From an uncultured Armatimonadota bacterium (GTDB lineage Bacteria; Armatimonadota; Armatimonadia; Armatimonadales; Armatimonadaceae): a stretch of 20,309 nt of DNA. The stretch spans positions 1-20,309 of the forward strand of contig CAIRTT010000630.1 in the NCBI GenBank assembly GCA_903881535.1. The letters are read 5' to 3'. Positions 8,588-16,443 of the stretch are shown one piece after another (the stretch's first letter is position 1; every line of letters starts with the position of its first letter). Position numbers and translations under genes: made by a program. Below the pieces are notes generated by a model. It saw only the letters and a program-made list of their open reading frames with translations, had not been told where the DNA came from and made no database searches.

Positions 8588-9426
8588 TTCCAGAAGCTGA
8601 CCGTCTGCAGGCAGTCTTGCCGCTGCGGGATGTAACGATTGGCATTGCCGGAGGATTTCCGATACGTATTGGAGCTTTAGACCGGAATGTCCAAGGTATC
8701 CAGCGTGGCCATCGGTCGCCGATGCCATTGGTTAGCAACATCGTGGCAGGTGCGGACGAAGTCACCATTGTAGGTGGTGTTCCAGGTCACTCTGGGATGC
8801 TTGCCACGCTGAATCCAGCGACGCTCATGACAGGTGCCCCTGAGCTTGTCGGGCAGGATTGCCTAACAGGCGTTGTAGAGATCGGTGACCTGCAGGCGGT
8901 GGTAAACGCTAAGGGAGTCTTGTTTAGCCGACGAAAAGGCAAAACGTGGACCGAGCAGCCCGCGCATCAAGGAGCGTGTACAGGCATCCTCAAAGTCGAC
9001 AATCGCACCTTTGTTACCTATGGTGTGGATGGCCTTGTTCATATTTGGGACAGCGCCGGTACAAAATTAGGGACACTTGAAGGACATGCAGCAGCCATCA
9101 CAAGCGGAATCATTTCGGCAGTTGGTAACGTTACGACGGTGAGCACAGACCGCTCAGTACGTGTCTGGGATCCGGTGCGTCAACGCCAAAAAATGTTCTT
9201 TAAAGGGTTTGACAATGCATTGGTGGCTCTTCATCGCGTAGCTGAAATAACGGTTATCATTGATTCTTCCGGGCAGGTTTTCACGCTTACTGAGACAGGT
9301 AAACCTGTCAAGGCTGGAGCAGCTCCGGGGTACCCCTGCTGCAGCTGGATTGCCGGTAGTGGACCGCAATCAGTTTTTATCGCGCAACGAGGTGGAATGA
9401 TTCACCGAATTCTCATTGGCGTTTGA
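8584..9426 (+). CDS. Small WD40-like beta-propeller protein, last gene of the DUF1501 operon
   Basis: This 280-residue protein starts at ATG 8584, overlapping the DUF1501 stop (ATGA), so it is probably translationally coupled. The best repeats are in the second half: GLVHIWDSAGTKLGTLEGHAAAI and then TTVSTDRSVRVWDP, both with the WD40 strand-GH-WD spacing. The first half has weaker repeats. About five blades can be suspected, fewer than the seven of a canonical propeller. No signal peptide or membrane segment is visible, although the other three operon proteins carry export-like leaders. WD40 domains mediate protein-protein contacts. WD40 proteins and fusions are frequent partners of PSCyt/DUF1501 genes in planctomycetes. 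The function here is unknown. Confidence 0.82.
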   Translation: MIPEADRLQAVLPLRDVTIGIAGGFPIRIGALDRNVQGIQRGHRSPMPLVSNIVAGADEVTIVGGVPGHSGMLATLNPATLMTGAPELVGQDCLTGVVEIGDLQAVVNAKGVLFSRRKGKTWTEQPAHQGACTGILKVDNRTFVTYGVDGLVHIWDSAGTKLGTLEGHAAAITSGIISAVGNVTTVSTDRSVRVWDPVRQRQKMFFKGFDNALVALHRVAEITVIIDSSGQVFTLTETGKPVKAGAAPGYPCCSWIAGSGPQSVFIAQRGGMIHRILIGV

Positions 9427-9516
9427 CCCTTTCTGCGCAATTCCTGATAGAGATTACCGGGTTTTGGCTGTATATAGGCGTATGCACATTGTCACTGTCG
9501 ACAAGGGTTTAAGCCT
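9427..9516 (+). promoter_or_regulatory. Short intergenic region with ribosome site for the ABC operon
   Basis: AAGGG at 9503-9507 lies 9 bases before GTG 9517. TATATA at 9471-9476 could be a -10 for a separate ABC-transporter transcript, but no good -35 is visible, so read-through from the upstream operon is equally possible. Confidence 0.35.
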
Positions 9517-10848
9517 GTGAATATCCGAACGATTGCCATTACTGCGGCCGCGCTGGGCTTGCTGGGCTACCTTGTGTATCGCTCCGAGGATGCAACGACA
9601 CGAAAGCCAGTCGCGAACAAAGTCACCGTGCTCTACTGGGAAAAGTGGACCGGGGATGAAGCGATGAAAATGCGACGCATTGTCAACAACTTCAATGCAT
9701 CCCAAGACCACATTTATGTCAAAATGCTCTCCATTTCGGGCGTCGCCGATAAAACCCTTTTAGCGGCGAGTGGTGGAAACCCTCCGGATGTTGCCGGCCT
9801 TTGGGACACCCAAATGACGCAGTTCAAGGATGCGGGTGCCCTGACAGACCTCGCTCCACTGGCCAAGGAATTTGGCATCAAGGAAGAAGACTATATTCCA
9901 GGTTACTGGAAGCTAATGTCTCCTGGCGGCACGCTGGTCGCATTCCCGACAACGCCAGCGAGCACTGCGCTGCACATCAACAAAAAATTCCTCAAGCCCG
10001 GCGAAGTGCCGCCGCAGACGCTTGAAGAGCTGGATGCCTTCACGGACCGCATTTCCAAAGTCAAAGATGGCAAGGTTGAGCTCGCCGGCTTTATGCCAGC
10101 GGAACCGGGCTGGTGGAACTGGGGCTGGGGCTACTGGTTTGGCGGAAAGCTTATCGATGGTGACAAGCTGACCATAAACTCACCGGAAAACATCCGCGCC
10201 TTCGAGTGGGTACTGTCCTATAGCAAGCGCTTTGGTGTGCGCGAGACGCAAAACTTCCAGAGCGGCTTTGGAAACTTTTCATCGCCTCAGAACCCATTTA
10301 TGTCGGAGAAGGTCGTTTCCGTGATGCAAGGCGTCTGGATGGCTAACTTCATCGACCTCTACAACAAAAAACTTCCATGGATTGCGGTGCCGTTCCCCCT
10401 ACCAAAAGACCAGCAGCATCTTAAAGGCATGAACTTTATCGCGATGGACACGCTGGTCATCCCGACTGGAGCCAAGCACAAGCGTGAAGCCTTTGAGTTC
10501 ATCGCGTTTGTACAACGCCAGGATCAAATGGAGCTGCTGTGCTCATCGCATGGCAAAAACTCTCCACTCGTCAAGGTGACGGATAAGTTCTTCAATACCC
10601 ACCTAAACCCGTACATCCGCCTCTTTGATGAGCTGGCACGCTCTCCAAATGCAGCCTATATCCCGCAGATTGGCATCTGGCCCCAAATGGACAGTGAGCT
10701 CAAGAACGCGTTCACCGAAATCAACTTGGGAACAAAGACGCCAAAGGAAGCCCTCGATGCAGCACAGGCCCGCCTCGATCCACAATGGCGACGCTATCAA
10801 CAGCAGGTCATGGGCAGAAGCATCACGACAGCAGAGGCAAAGCCATGA
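9517..10848 (+). CDS. Sugar ABC transporter substrate-binding protein, membrane-anchored
   Basis: This 443-residue family 1 (MalE/UgpB-like) solute-binding protein starts at GTG 9517. One hydrophobic helix (about 4-21) is followed by YRSED and a Thr/Lys-rich stretch. There is no lipobox cysteine, so it is probably tethered by an uncleaved helix or cleaved by a signal peptidase. KVTVLYWEKWTGDEA (35-49) is the typical first strand of sugar-binding members, and a GGNPPDVAGLWD segment follows. Two permease genes follow, with an ATGA overlap to the first. It should capture a sugar or oligosaccharide outside the cytoplasmic membrane. The ligand cannot be read from sequence. The GH4 glycosidase about 6 kb away on the other strand makes an alpha-linked oligosaccharide reasonable. 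Confidence 0.9.
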   Translation: MNIRTIAITAAALGLLGYLVYRSEDATTRKPVANKVTVLYWEKWTGDEAMKMRRIVNNFNASQDHIYVKMLSISGVADKTLLAASGGNPPDVAGLWDTQMTQFKDAGALTDLAPLAKEFGIKEEDYIPGYWKLMSPGGTLVAFPTTPASTALHINKKFLKPGEVPPQTLEELDAFTDRISKVKDGKVELAGFMPAEPGWWNWGWGYWFGGKLIDGDKLTINSPENIRAFEWVLSYSKRFGVRETQNFQSGFGNFSSPQNPFMSEKVVSVMQGVWMANFIDLYNKKLPWIAVPFPLPKDQQHLKGMNFIAMDTLVIPTGAKHKREAFEFIAFVQRQDQMELLCSSHGKNSPLVKVTDKFFNTHLNPYIRLFDELARSPNAAYIPQIGIWPQMDSELKNAFTEINLGTKTPKEALDAAQARLDPQWRRYQQQVMGRSITTAEAKP

Positions 10849-11720
10849 AATCTGAAGCGCGTATCGCCTATCTCTTCGCCATGCCGTGGATTCTGGGCTT
10901 TCTGACATTCCTCCTCTATCCGGTAATGGCATCGTTTTTCTACAGCTTCACTGACTTCTCCGTTCTCCGCCCGCCGCGCTTTATCGGCCTTGAGAACTAC
11001 AAAGAGATGGTTCAGGATGAGGTCTTCTGGATGACGATCCGGAATACGTTCACCTATGTGGTCGCGGCTGTGCCCCTTTCGGCGACGGTTGCGATTATTC
11101 TGGCGATGCTGCTGAACACCAAGGTCAAGGGCCTCGCGTTTTACCGGACGCTGTTTTATGTTCCAAGTCTGGTCCCGATGGTCGCGCTCGGCATCCTTTG
11201 GCTCTGGATCTTCAATGGCGAGCACGGCTTGCTCAATATGTCGCTCGAGAAGCTCGGGATGTCTAAGCCGCCTAACTGGCTTGGCGATCCAGCCTGGTCG
11301 AAGGTGACATTGGTGCTGATTGCGATGTGGGGTTCCGGCAACGCGATGGTTATTTACCTCGCCGGCCTCCAGGACATCCCGCAGTCGCTCTACGAAGCAG
11401 CCGACCTAGATGGTGCACGTCTTGTGGCAAAGACCCGCCACGTGACGCTTCCGATGCTCAGCCCTGTCATCCTGTTCAATGTGATTATGGGGATGATTGG
11501 TGCGCTCCAGGTGTTTGCAGTTCCGTACGTGATGTTCCCGAACGGCGCGCCAGCACGCTCCACTTACTTCTTTACAACCTATCTCTTCGATAATGCCTTC
11601 CGTTTTCAGCGGATGGGCTATGCGAGTGCGATGGGCTGGGTGCTCTTCCTGATCACCCTGACGCTGACATTTGTTGCCCTCCGATTGAGCGAGCGGCAGG
11701 TTCACTACGATCGGAGCTAA
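10845..11720 (+). CDS. Sugar ABC transporter permease, MalF/UgpA type
   Basis: The start chosen is ATG 10845 (291 residues), overlapping the previous stop as ATGA, with AGAGG 8 bases upstream. A longer open frame begins at 10785 but lies wholly within the binding-protein gene. About six membrane helices are evident, starting with AYLFAMPWILGFLTFLLYPV. The cytoplasmic EAA loop, which contacts the ATPase, reads EAADLDGA at 184-191 and continues to VTLPMLSP. It forms the translocation pore with the next gene product. The neighbouring permease follows after 3 bases. Confidence 0.92.
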   Translation: MKSEARIAYLFAMPWILGFLTFLLYPVMASFFYSFTDFSVLRPPRFIGLENYKEMVQDEVFWMTIRNTFTYVVAAVPLSATVAIILAMLLNTKVKGLAFYRTLFYVPSLVPMVALGILWLWIFNGEHGLLNMSLEKLGMSKPPNWLGDPAWSKVTLVLIAMWGSGNAMVIYLAGLQDIPQSLYEAADLDGARLVAKTRHVTLPMLSPVILFNVIMGMIGALQVFAVPYVMFPNGAPARSTYFFTTYLFDNAFRFQRMGYASAMGWVLFLITLTLTFVALRLSERQVHYDRS

Positions 11721-11723
11721 ACC

Positions 11724-12575
11724 ATGAAAGAAAAAAAATTCAGTCTCGCTACCGTACACATCGTGTTGATTGTGCTGAGCCTCATCTTCGTTTCGCCATT
11801 GTTGTGGATGGTAACGACGGCGATCAAGCCGATTGAAGAAACGATGACGGCGACGCCGACGCTTTTGCCAAGCAAGTTCCTCTGGGACAACTTTCCAAAA
11901 GCGGTGACCTACGGCAGCAAAGAGCTTGGCTACATCCCGTTCCTTCTCTACGCACGCAACACATTAATGGTCACACTGCTTTGTGTCGCTGGTTCTGTCT
12001 GCTCCAATGCCGTGGTCGCGTATGCGTTTGCACGCCTCCGCTGGCCGGGTCGGGATTTCTTCTTTGCTGTGACGCTTGCGACCATGATGGTCCCCTTCCC
12101 GGTGTTGATGGTCCCAACGTTTGGCCTGTTCAAGTGGCTGGGCTGGGTGGGTTCCTTCCGCCCGCTTTGGGTACCAGCATTCTTTGGCAGCGCATTTTCG
12201 ATCTTTTTGCTCCGGCAATTCTTCCGCACCATCCCGATGGAGCTGAGTGAGGCTGCAAAGATCGATGGCTGTTCCGAAGTGCGTATCTTCACTGATATTC
12301 TGTTGCCACTTGCAAAGCCAGCCCTTGCCGTTGTTGCATTGTTCACCTTTATGGGAACGTGGAATGACTTTATGGGCCCCATGATCTACCTCTCGGATCA
12401 AGAGACGTTTACCCTTTCGCTTGGACTTCAGGCATACCAGAGCCAGCACGGCGGAACGCAGTGGAACCTCTTAATGGCAGCGGCAACCGTTGTGATCCTG
12501 CCAGTGATTGTGGTGTTCTTCTTTGCTCAAAAGATGTTCATTCAGGGCATCGCCACCAGTGGCCTCAAGGGTTAA
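11724..12575 (+). CDS. Sugar ABC transporter permease, MalG/UgpE type
   Basis: This 283-residue protein begins 3 bases after the previous stop, with GGAG (11713-11716) 7 bases upstream. It shows the N-terminal helix followed by PLLWMVTTAIKP, typical of MalG/UgpE proteins, and an EAA loop EAAKIDGC at 176-183 continuing to ILLPLAKPAL. About six membrane helices are expected. It is the last of three transporter genes. No ATPase follows, so the importer probably uses a shared ATPase encoded elsewhere, as in MsmK/MsmX-type systems. Confidence 0.92.
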   Translation: MKEKKFSLATVHIVLIVLSLIFVSPLLWMVTTAIKPIEETMTATPTLLPSKFLWDNFPKAVTYGSKELGYIPFLLYARNTLMVTLLCVAGSVCSNAVVAYAFARLRWPGRDFFFAVTLATMMVPFPVLMVPTFGLFKWLGWVGSFRPLWVPAFFGSAFSIFLLRQFFRTIPMELSEAAKIDGCSEVRIFTDILLPLAKPALAVVALFTFMGTWNDFMGPMIYLSDQETFTLSLGLQAYQSQHGGTQWNLLMAAATVVILPVIVVFFFAQKMFIQGIATSGLKG

Positions 12576-12602
12576 GCGAAGTCAGCAGGCTAGACTAACC
12601 CT
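12568..12602. repeat. 7-bp inverted repeat spanning a stop codon and ending at the next start
   Basis: AGGGTTA (12568-12574) is the exact complement of TAACCCT (12596-12602). The left arm covers the permease stop codon and the right arm ends directly before ATG 12603. TAGACT (12591-12596) could also serve as a -10 placed 6 bases before the ATG, and no Shine-Dalgarno sequence is seen. Its role is undecided. Confidence 0.4.
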
Positions 12603-13127
12603 ATGACGTTCAACTACGCCAATCGCCGCACGCACGCCTGGATAAGCATGTGTATTGCCGTACCGCTTGTGGTCGTGATCATTTCCGGGATATTGCTCCA
12701 GTTAAAGAAGCAGCTTCCGTATGTGCAACCTGTGGAGCAATCTGGGATTGTGCACGAACCGGTTGTGACGCCAGCGGGCTACCTGGAAGCCATCAATGCG
12801 GCGAAACAGGATGGCGATGTCACATGGAAAGATGTCCAGCGTGTTGACATCCGGCCATCGAAAGGCATTGCCAAAGTCATTTTGAAGAGTGATGTCGAAT
12901 ACCAGATTGACCTTGGTTCTGGGCATATTCTCCAGAGGGAGATTCGCCGGAGTGATTTTATCGAATCGCTCCATGACGGCTCATTCTTCGCAGGTGATAT
13001 GAGCAAGCTGGGCGTGTTTCTCCCGGCAGCCATTGGGCTTCTTGTGCTCTGCCTGTCTGGAATCTATATGTTCTGGTTACCGATCATCGTAAAGCTGCGA
13101 AAAAGACGAGCAGCCGCGAAATCCTGA
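12603..13127 (+). CDS. PepSY-type small membrane protein
   Basis: This 174-residue protein has the N-in/C-in hairpin layout of PepSY-associated membrane proteins. Helix 1 is at about 13-33, after NRRTHAWISM. A periplasmic domain of about 100 residues contains the PepSY pattern (VQRVDIRPSKGIAKVILKSD, then YQIDLGSGHIL), with ESLHDGSFF at 121-129. Helix 2 is at about 136-163, followed by a basic tail (KLRKRRAAAKS). Family members are linked to iron or haem uptake and to protease inhibition, but no ligand is established for this type. It lies 27 bases after the permease gene, with no ribosome site visible. Its 3' 147 bases are repeated just downstream as a pseudogene fragment. Confidence 0.82.
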   Translation: MTFNYANRRTHAWISMCIAVPLVVVIISGILLQLKKQLPYVQPVEQSGIVHEPVVTPAGYLEAINAAKQDGDVTWKDVQRVDIRPSKGIAKVILKSDVEYQIDLGSGHILQREIRRSDFIESLHDGSFFAGDMSKLGVFLPAAIGLLVLCLSGIYMFWLPIIVKLRKRRAAAKS

Positions 13128-13159
13128 GTCGCTTTAAGGACGTTCTCTGAATTGCTTAG

Positions 13160-13318
13160 GAATGCAGTGGCTCATTCTTCGCAGGCGACATCAGTAAACT
13201 GGGCGTGTTTCTCCCGGCAGCCATTGGGCTTCTTGTGCTCTGCCTGTCTGGAATCTATATGTTCTGCTTACCGATCATCGTAAAGCTGCGAAAAAGACGG
13301 GCAGCAGCAAAGTCCTAA
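13160..13318 (+). pseudogene. 3' fragment of a second PepSY-type gene
   Basis: Bases 13169-13315 repeat 12978-13124 with 10 differences in 147 bases by direct comparison. Read in the parental frame, eight differences are silent and two change residues (M133 to I and W158 to C). The parental frame is closed upstream by TAG at 13157-13159 and has no start codon, and a TAA ends it at 13316-13318. The fragment therefore encodes only the equivalent of residues 126-174 and cannot be expressed normally. The predominance of silent changes suggests a paralogue that diverged under selection before losing its 5' part, not a fresh slip duplication. A central block of 68 identical bases could reflect gene conversion. 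Confidence 0.8.
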
Positions 13319-13323
13319 TTGCC

Positions 13324-16300
13324 CTATTCCACTAATCCACTTTTACCTAGGTAGGCGTATGCATCCTCGATGAGTTTATAAAGCGTAAGTGTCGTCCCGC
13401 GAGACCATTCACCGGGATACCCAGCACGTGCGCGATCGCGTGCATCCGCATGCAACGTGACGAGGTATGGCCTTGCGACATGTAGGGAACGTAGACGAAG
13501 TGCATGTGCCCCACCATATAGACGCGCTGCCGTAGCATCATCCCCTTGGCTTGCTGCATAAGCAGCAACAATGTCAAGTTCCAGCAACGCATCACGGTAG
13601 ATACCATAGCGCATCCGTAGTGGCAGCGTTATTGCCACGCCTGAGGCTGCACTATCGATGAGACCACATGCATGTTCGGCCTTCGAGAGCATACATCTGC
13701 TGGTGATGTAGCCCATCATTTTCGGACCTGGCGTTATGGGCTGAGCCTGTGAGAAGTGACGCCAACCGGATGCAGCCAAAGCGACCGCCTCACTGTATTC
13801 ACCTTTGATGAGTGCAATTTCAGCAAGCATCGGATGACTATCAGTAAGACTCCAAGGTGCCCGGTCACCTGTGGCTGACCGCAAAAAGTCGCTGTGGCGC
13901 TGCCGTAATGTTTGGCACCAGTGGTCTGCTGCGGTGTGGTTGCCAAGAATGGCCTCAGCAGTCGCAAGCGCCAGAAGCGGCGCGGCAATCCCTGGACTCG
14001 ATGGTAAACCTTCAATCGCGAGCCATGCACGGTGAGCGGCATCGCGTGCCTGCTCAAACTGACCAGTCGTGATGAGCGTTGATGCCAGCAATGCAAGCGG
14101 TTGCCACACATATTGATCGGTGTTAGCAAGGCCGCTGGATGCATAGAACCGAATGACAGCCTCAAGGGCATCCCGGGCTTCCACCGTCTCCAGTGTCCAT
14201 ATACAGAACTGTGCCTTGATAAAGTGGGTGTCTCGGACGACCGCAGGTGTCGAGTCCTGGGCGTGGCGGATTGCATCATCAATCAGCTGCGCAGCAAGCT
14301 TAAGGTCACCGTCATACCAAGCATGCAGCGCATTGTGGCGGAGAACAACCGCGAGGGTCATCGGTTCCGGCCACGCATCGAGCAATCCCTGAAGCCACTG
14401 CGACATCGATGGGTCACGGAGAAGGATGTCTACCAACAGCGGGGATGTCAACCAGTATGCTTTTCGAGTTGTCCCGACAAGCGTGAGGACATTTTGATGG
14501 AATTGCGTGGCCGCTTGGTAATCAAACCGGCTTTCAGCTTCAGCCCCGGCAAACACATACAGCCAAATGCGCTGCTGCTCTGTGAGGGTTTCGTTGTTTG
14601 ATAAGAGTCTCTCCAAATGGCCACGGAGCTGTTGGGCATTTGTTTGTAGCCAGAGGGGCGCGAGGGAAAGGACAAGCGAGGCCGACCTCGCGGCGTCGTG
14701 CCCTTCCAGTGTTTGGATAGCCCGTTCGAAGTTATCATCATCCAGGCGGAAGTGGTTCAGACGACTAAAATCAGCTCTTCCAACACCTGCGGGTGGGATG
14801 CCAGCGGCCACGAGAGCAAAGTATTCCGCATGTTTACTCAGGAGTGCTTGCTGCGCAGCGGGCTCAAGGAAGCGCTCACTTTGCCGCCGAACACTCTCGA
14901 GGAGCCGATAGCGAAGGCCATCGAAGGGTGTCTCCTTTTGGACAAAATAGACCAAACTGGCATTGACGAGGTCCTGAAGAAGTTTTTGTGCATCCTCACG
15001 TCCGGTGATCGATGCTGCAGCTTCCGCATCAAATGAACCAGAGAAGACCGTGCACTGTAGAAGGAAGCGCTGCGAGCTTGCTGGTAGATTTCGAATGCTC
15101 CACGCAAGCAGAGAGTCTGTTGAGCTGATCTGCGGTGCCGTGTCGGCTCCCGTGCTGAGAGTCAGCCCATCGGTATGTAGGAGCTGCAACAATGTCTCAG
15201 GCTGATAAAGCTGTACTTTTCCCGCGATGAGTTCGATTGCCTGGGGGATGCCATCTGCGAAGTGACACAGCTGGGTTACCACATCGAGGTTTTCAGGAGT
15301 GACATCAAAGTCAGGCGCTACTCTATGGGCTGCCTTTTCGAAGAGCTGTAGCGCCGGGGACAGGCTAAGACCGCTAGCCCCATTAGATGTGCCATCCACC
15401 TTAAGAGGATAGACCCGGACATTTGAGATCAGGTTCCCCGTGATGGCTTCTCTTGTTGTGATGATGACTTTTGCGCTGGGGAGATTATCAATCAGGAGCT
15501 GTGCAAAGGTGCGCGCGTGCCCGATGACCTGATCCGCGTTATCGAGAAGAACAAGGAGTGGCTTACCATTTAGTTTCGATGCTAAATTCCCAAGCGTCAA
15601 TCCGGCGAGTGTTCCAGAAACCTGCGTATCGAGTCCAAGTGCGAGTGCCGCAGCCAGCATCGCCTCGTCGACAAGCACATCACAGCGTATATTGACAACC
15701 CGATGAATGGATTGTGCATCCAATGCAACTCTCGACACGCGGGATTTCCCAACGCCTGCCGGACCGTGAACACCAAGTATTCTTGTCTGCCCGGCGGAAA
15801 TCCAGCTGAGGATGTCTGTTAGAGCCATTCCTGTGTTGACAAAGTCGGAAGCGATGACGGGCTTGGTTGGCATCGAAACGGGGTCAATGCGTGGTTCTTC
15901 CGACTTTTGACTTTCAGGTGACTGCACTACGAGCGGTTGTAGGCGGTCAACAATGGCATTGATGCGTGTTCCACGCGCGAGGGCCCAGTCATCCGAATAG
16001 CCAAGCATCACACCTGCACGTGACTGCTCAATCAGCGCCGTTACTTTGAGCGGATCGGCATGCTCCGATGGTTGCAAGAGAATGTGTTGCGCGGCATTTT
16101 CAAACTTTACGATGTCGACATCGAGTAGACCGGCTTCAAGCTTCAAGCACCCTCGGCTTGAGACCAACGCCCTGTCTGCACGGTTTCCAATGAGAGCCGT
16201 AAGTGACTTGCGCACATGATGCAGGGCAACATTGAGGCGGTTGCGGCCATCCTCATGACTGACTCCTGGCCAGAGCTCAGCAACAAGGTCAACCCTTTGA

Positions 16301-16443
16301 AAGTCCTGTCCAGCGGAGATTGCAAGTATTGCGAGAAGGTGGAGAGATTTACCACCTGCGAAGCGTGTAACAACGCGGCCGGTTATCGCCCTGAGCTCGG
16401 GCTGACCGAATAGTTGTAATAGAATGGGCGCTTGCTGACTCAT
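13324..16443 (-). CDS. AfsR/SARP-like STAND-ATPase transcriptional regulator
   Basis: This 1039-residue protein starts at ATG 16441-16443 with GAGG 7 bases upstream. Residues about 5-105 form an OmpR/SARP-type winged helix (LLQLFGQPELRAI at the start, NRLNVALHHVRKSL at 68-82). A short BTAD-like helical region (110-175) follows. The NB-ARC/STAND ATPase begins near 200: Walker A GPAGVGKS at 227-234, Walker B LLVLLDNAD at 296-304 and VIITTRE at 326-332. A winged-helix part follows, then about 500 residues of TPR-like helical repeats to the C-terminus, the usual ligand- or partner-sensing part. Such proteins act as ATP-dependent transcription switches. It is convergent with the PepSY gene, only 5 bases from the pseudogene end, and divergent from the multicopper oxidase across 793 bases. 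It could regulate that oxidase, but the sequence does not prove it. Confidence 0.9.
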   Translation of the reverse strand: MSQQAPILLQLFGQPELRAITGRVVTRFAGGKSLHLLAILAISAGQDFQRVDLVAELWPGVSHEDGRNRLNVALHHVRKSLTALIGNRADRALVSSRGCLKLEAGLLDVDIVKFENAAQHILLQPSEHADPLKVTALIEQSRAGVMLGYSDDWALARGTRINAIVDRLQPLVVQSPESQKSEEPRIDPVSMPTKPVIASDFVNTGMALTDILSWISAGQTRILGVHGPAGVGKSRVSRVALDAQSIHRVVNIRCDVLVDEAMLAAALALGLDTQVSGTLAGLTLGNLASKLNGKPLLVLLDNADQVIGHARTFAQLLIDNLPSAKVIITTREAITGNLISNVRVYPLKVDGTSNGASGLSLSPALQLFEKAAHRVAPDFDVTPENLDVVTQLCHFADGIPQAIELIAGKVQLYQPETLLQLLHTDGLTLSTGADTAPQISSTDSLLAWSIRNLPASSQRFLLQCTVFSGSFDAEAAASITGREDAQKLLQDLVNASLVYFVQKETPFDGLRYRLLESVRRQSERFLEPAAQQALLSKHAEYFALVAAGIPPAGVGRADFSRLNHFRLDDDNFERAIQTLEGHDAARSASLVLSLAPLWLQTNAQQLRGHLERLLSNNETLTEQQRIWLYVFAGAEAESRFDYQAATQFHQNVLTLVGTTRKAYWLTSPLLVDILLRDPSMSQWLQGLLDAWPEPMTLAVVLRHNALHAWYDGDLKLAAQLIDDAIRHAQDSTPAVVRDTHFIKAQFCIWTLETVEARDALEAVIRFYASSGLANTDQYVWQPLALLASTLITTGQFEQARDAAHRAWLAIEGLPSSPGIAAPLLALATAEAILGNHTAADHWCQTLRQRHSDFLRSATGDRAPWSLTDSHPMLAEIALIKGEYSEAVALAASGWRHFSQAQPITPGPKMMGYITSRCMLSKAEHACGLIDSAASGVAITLPLRMRYGIYRDALLELDIVAAYAASQGDDATAARLYGGAHALRLRSLHVARPYLVTLHADARDRARAGYPGEWSRGTTLTLYKLIEDAYAYLGKSGLVE

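Noticed and set aside
10785..10844. Upstream ATG for the first permease gene
   Set aside because: It lies within the binding-protein gene in another frame. ATG 10845 has AGAGG and an ATGA overlap.
13128..13168. Frameshift or sequencing error joining the PepSY gene with its repeated end
   Set aside because: The first copy is complete with its own stop. The second copy is a repeat of the same 49 codons, so a join would only duplicate the last helix.
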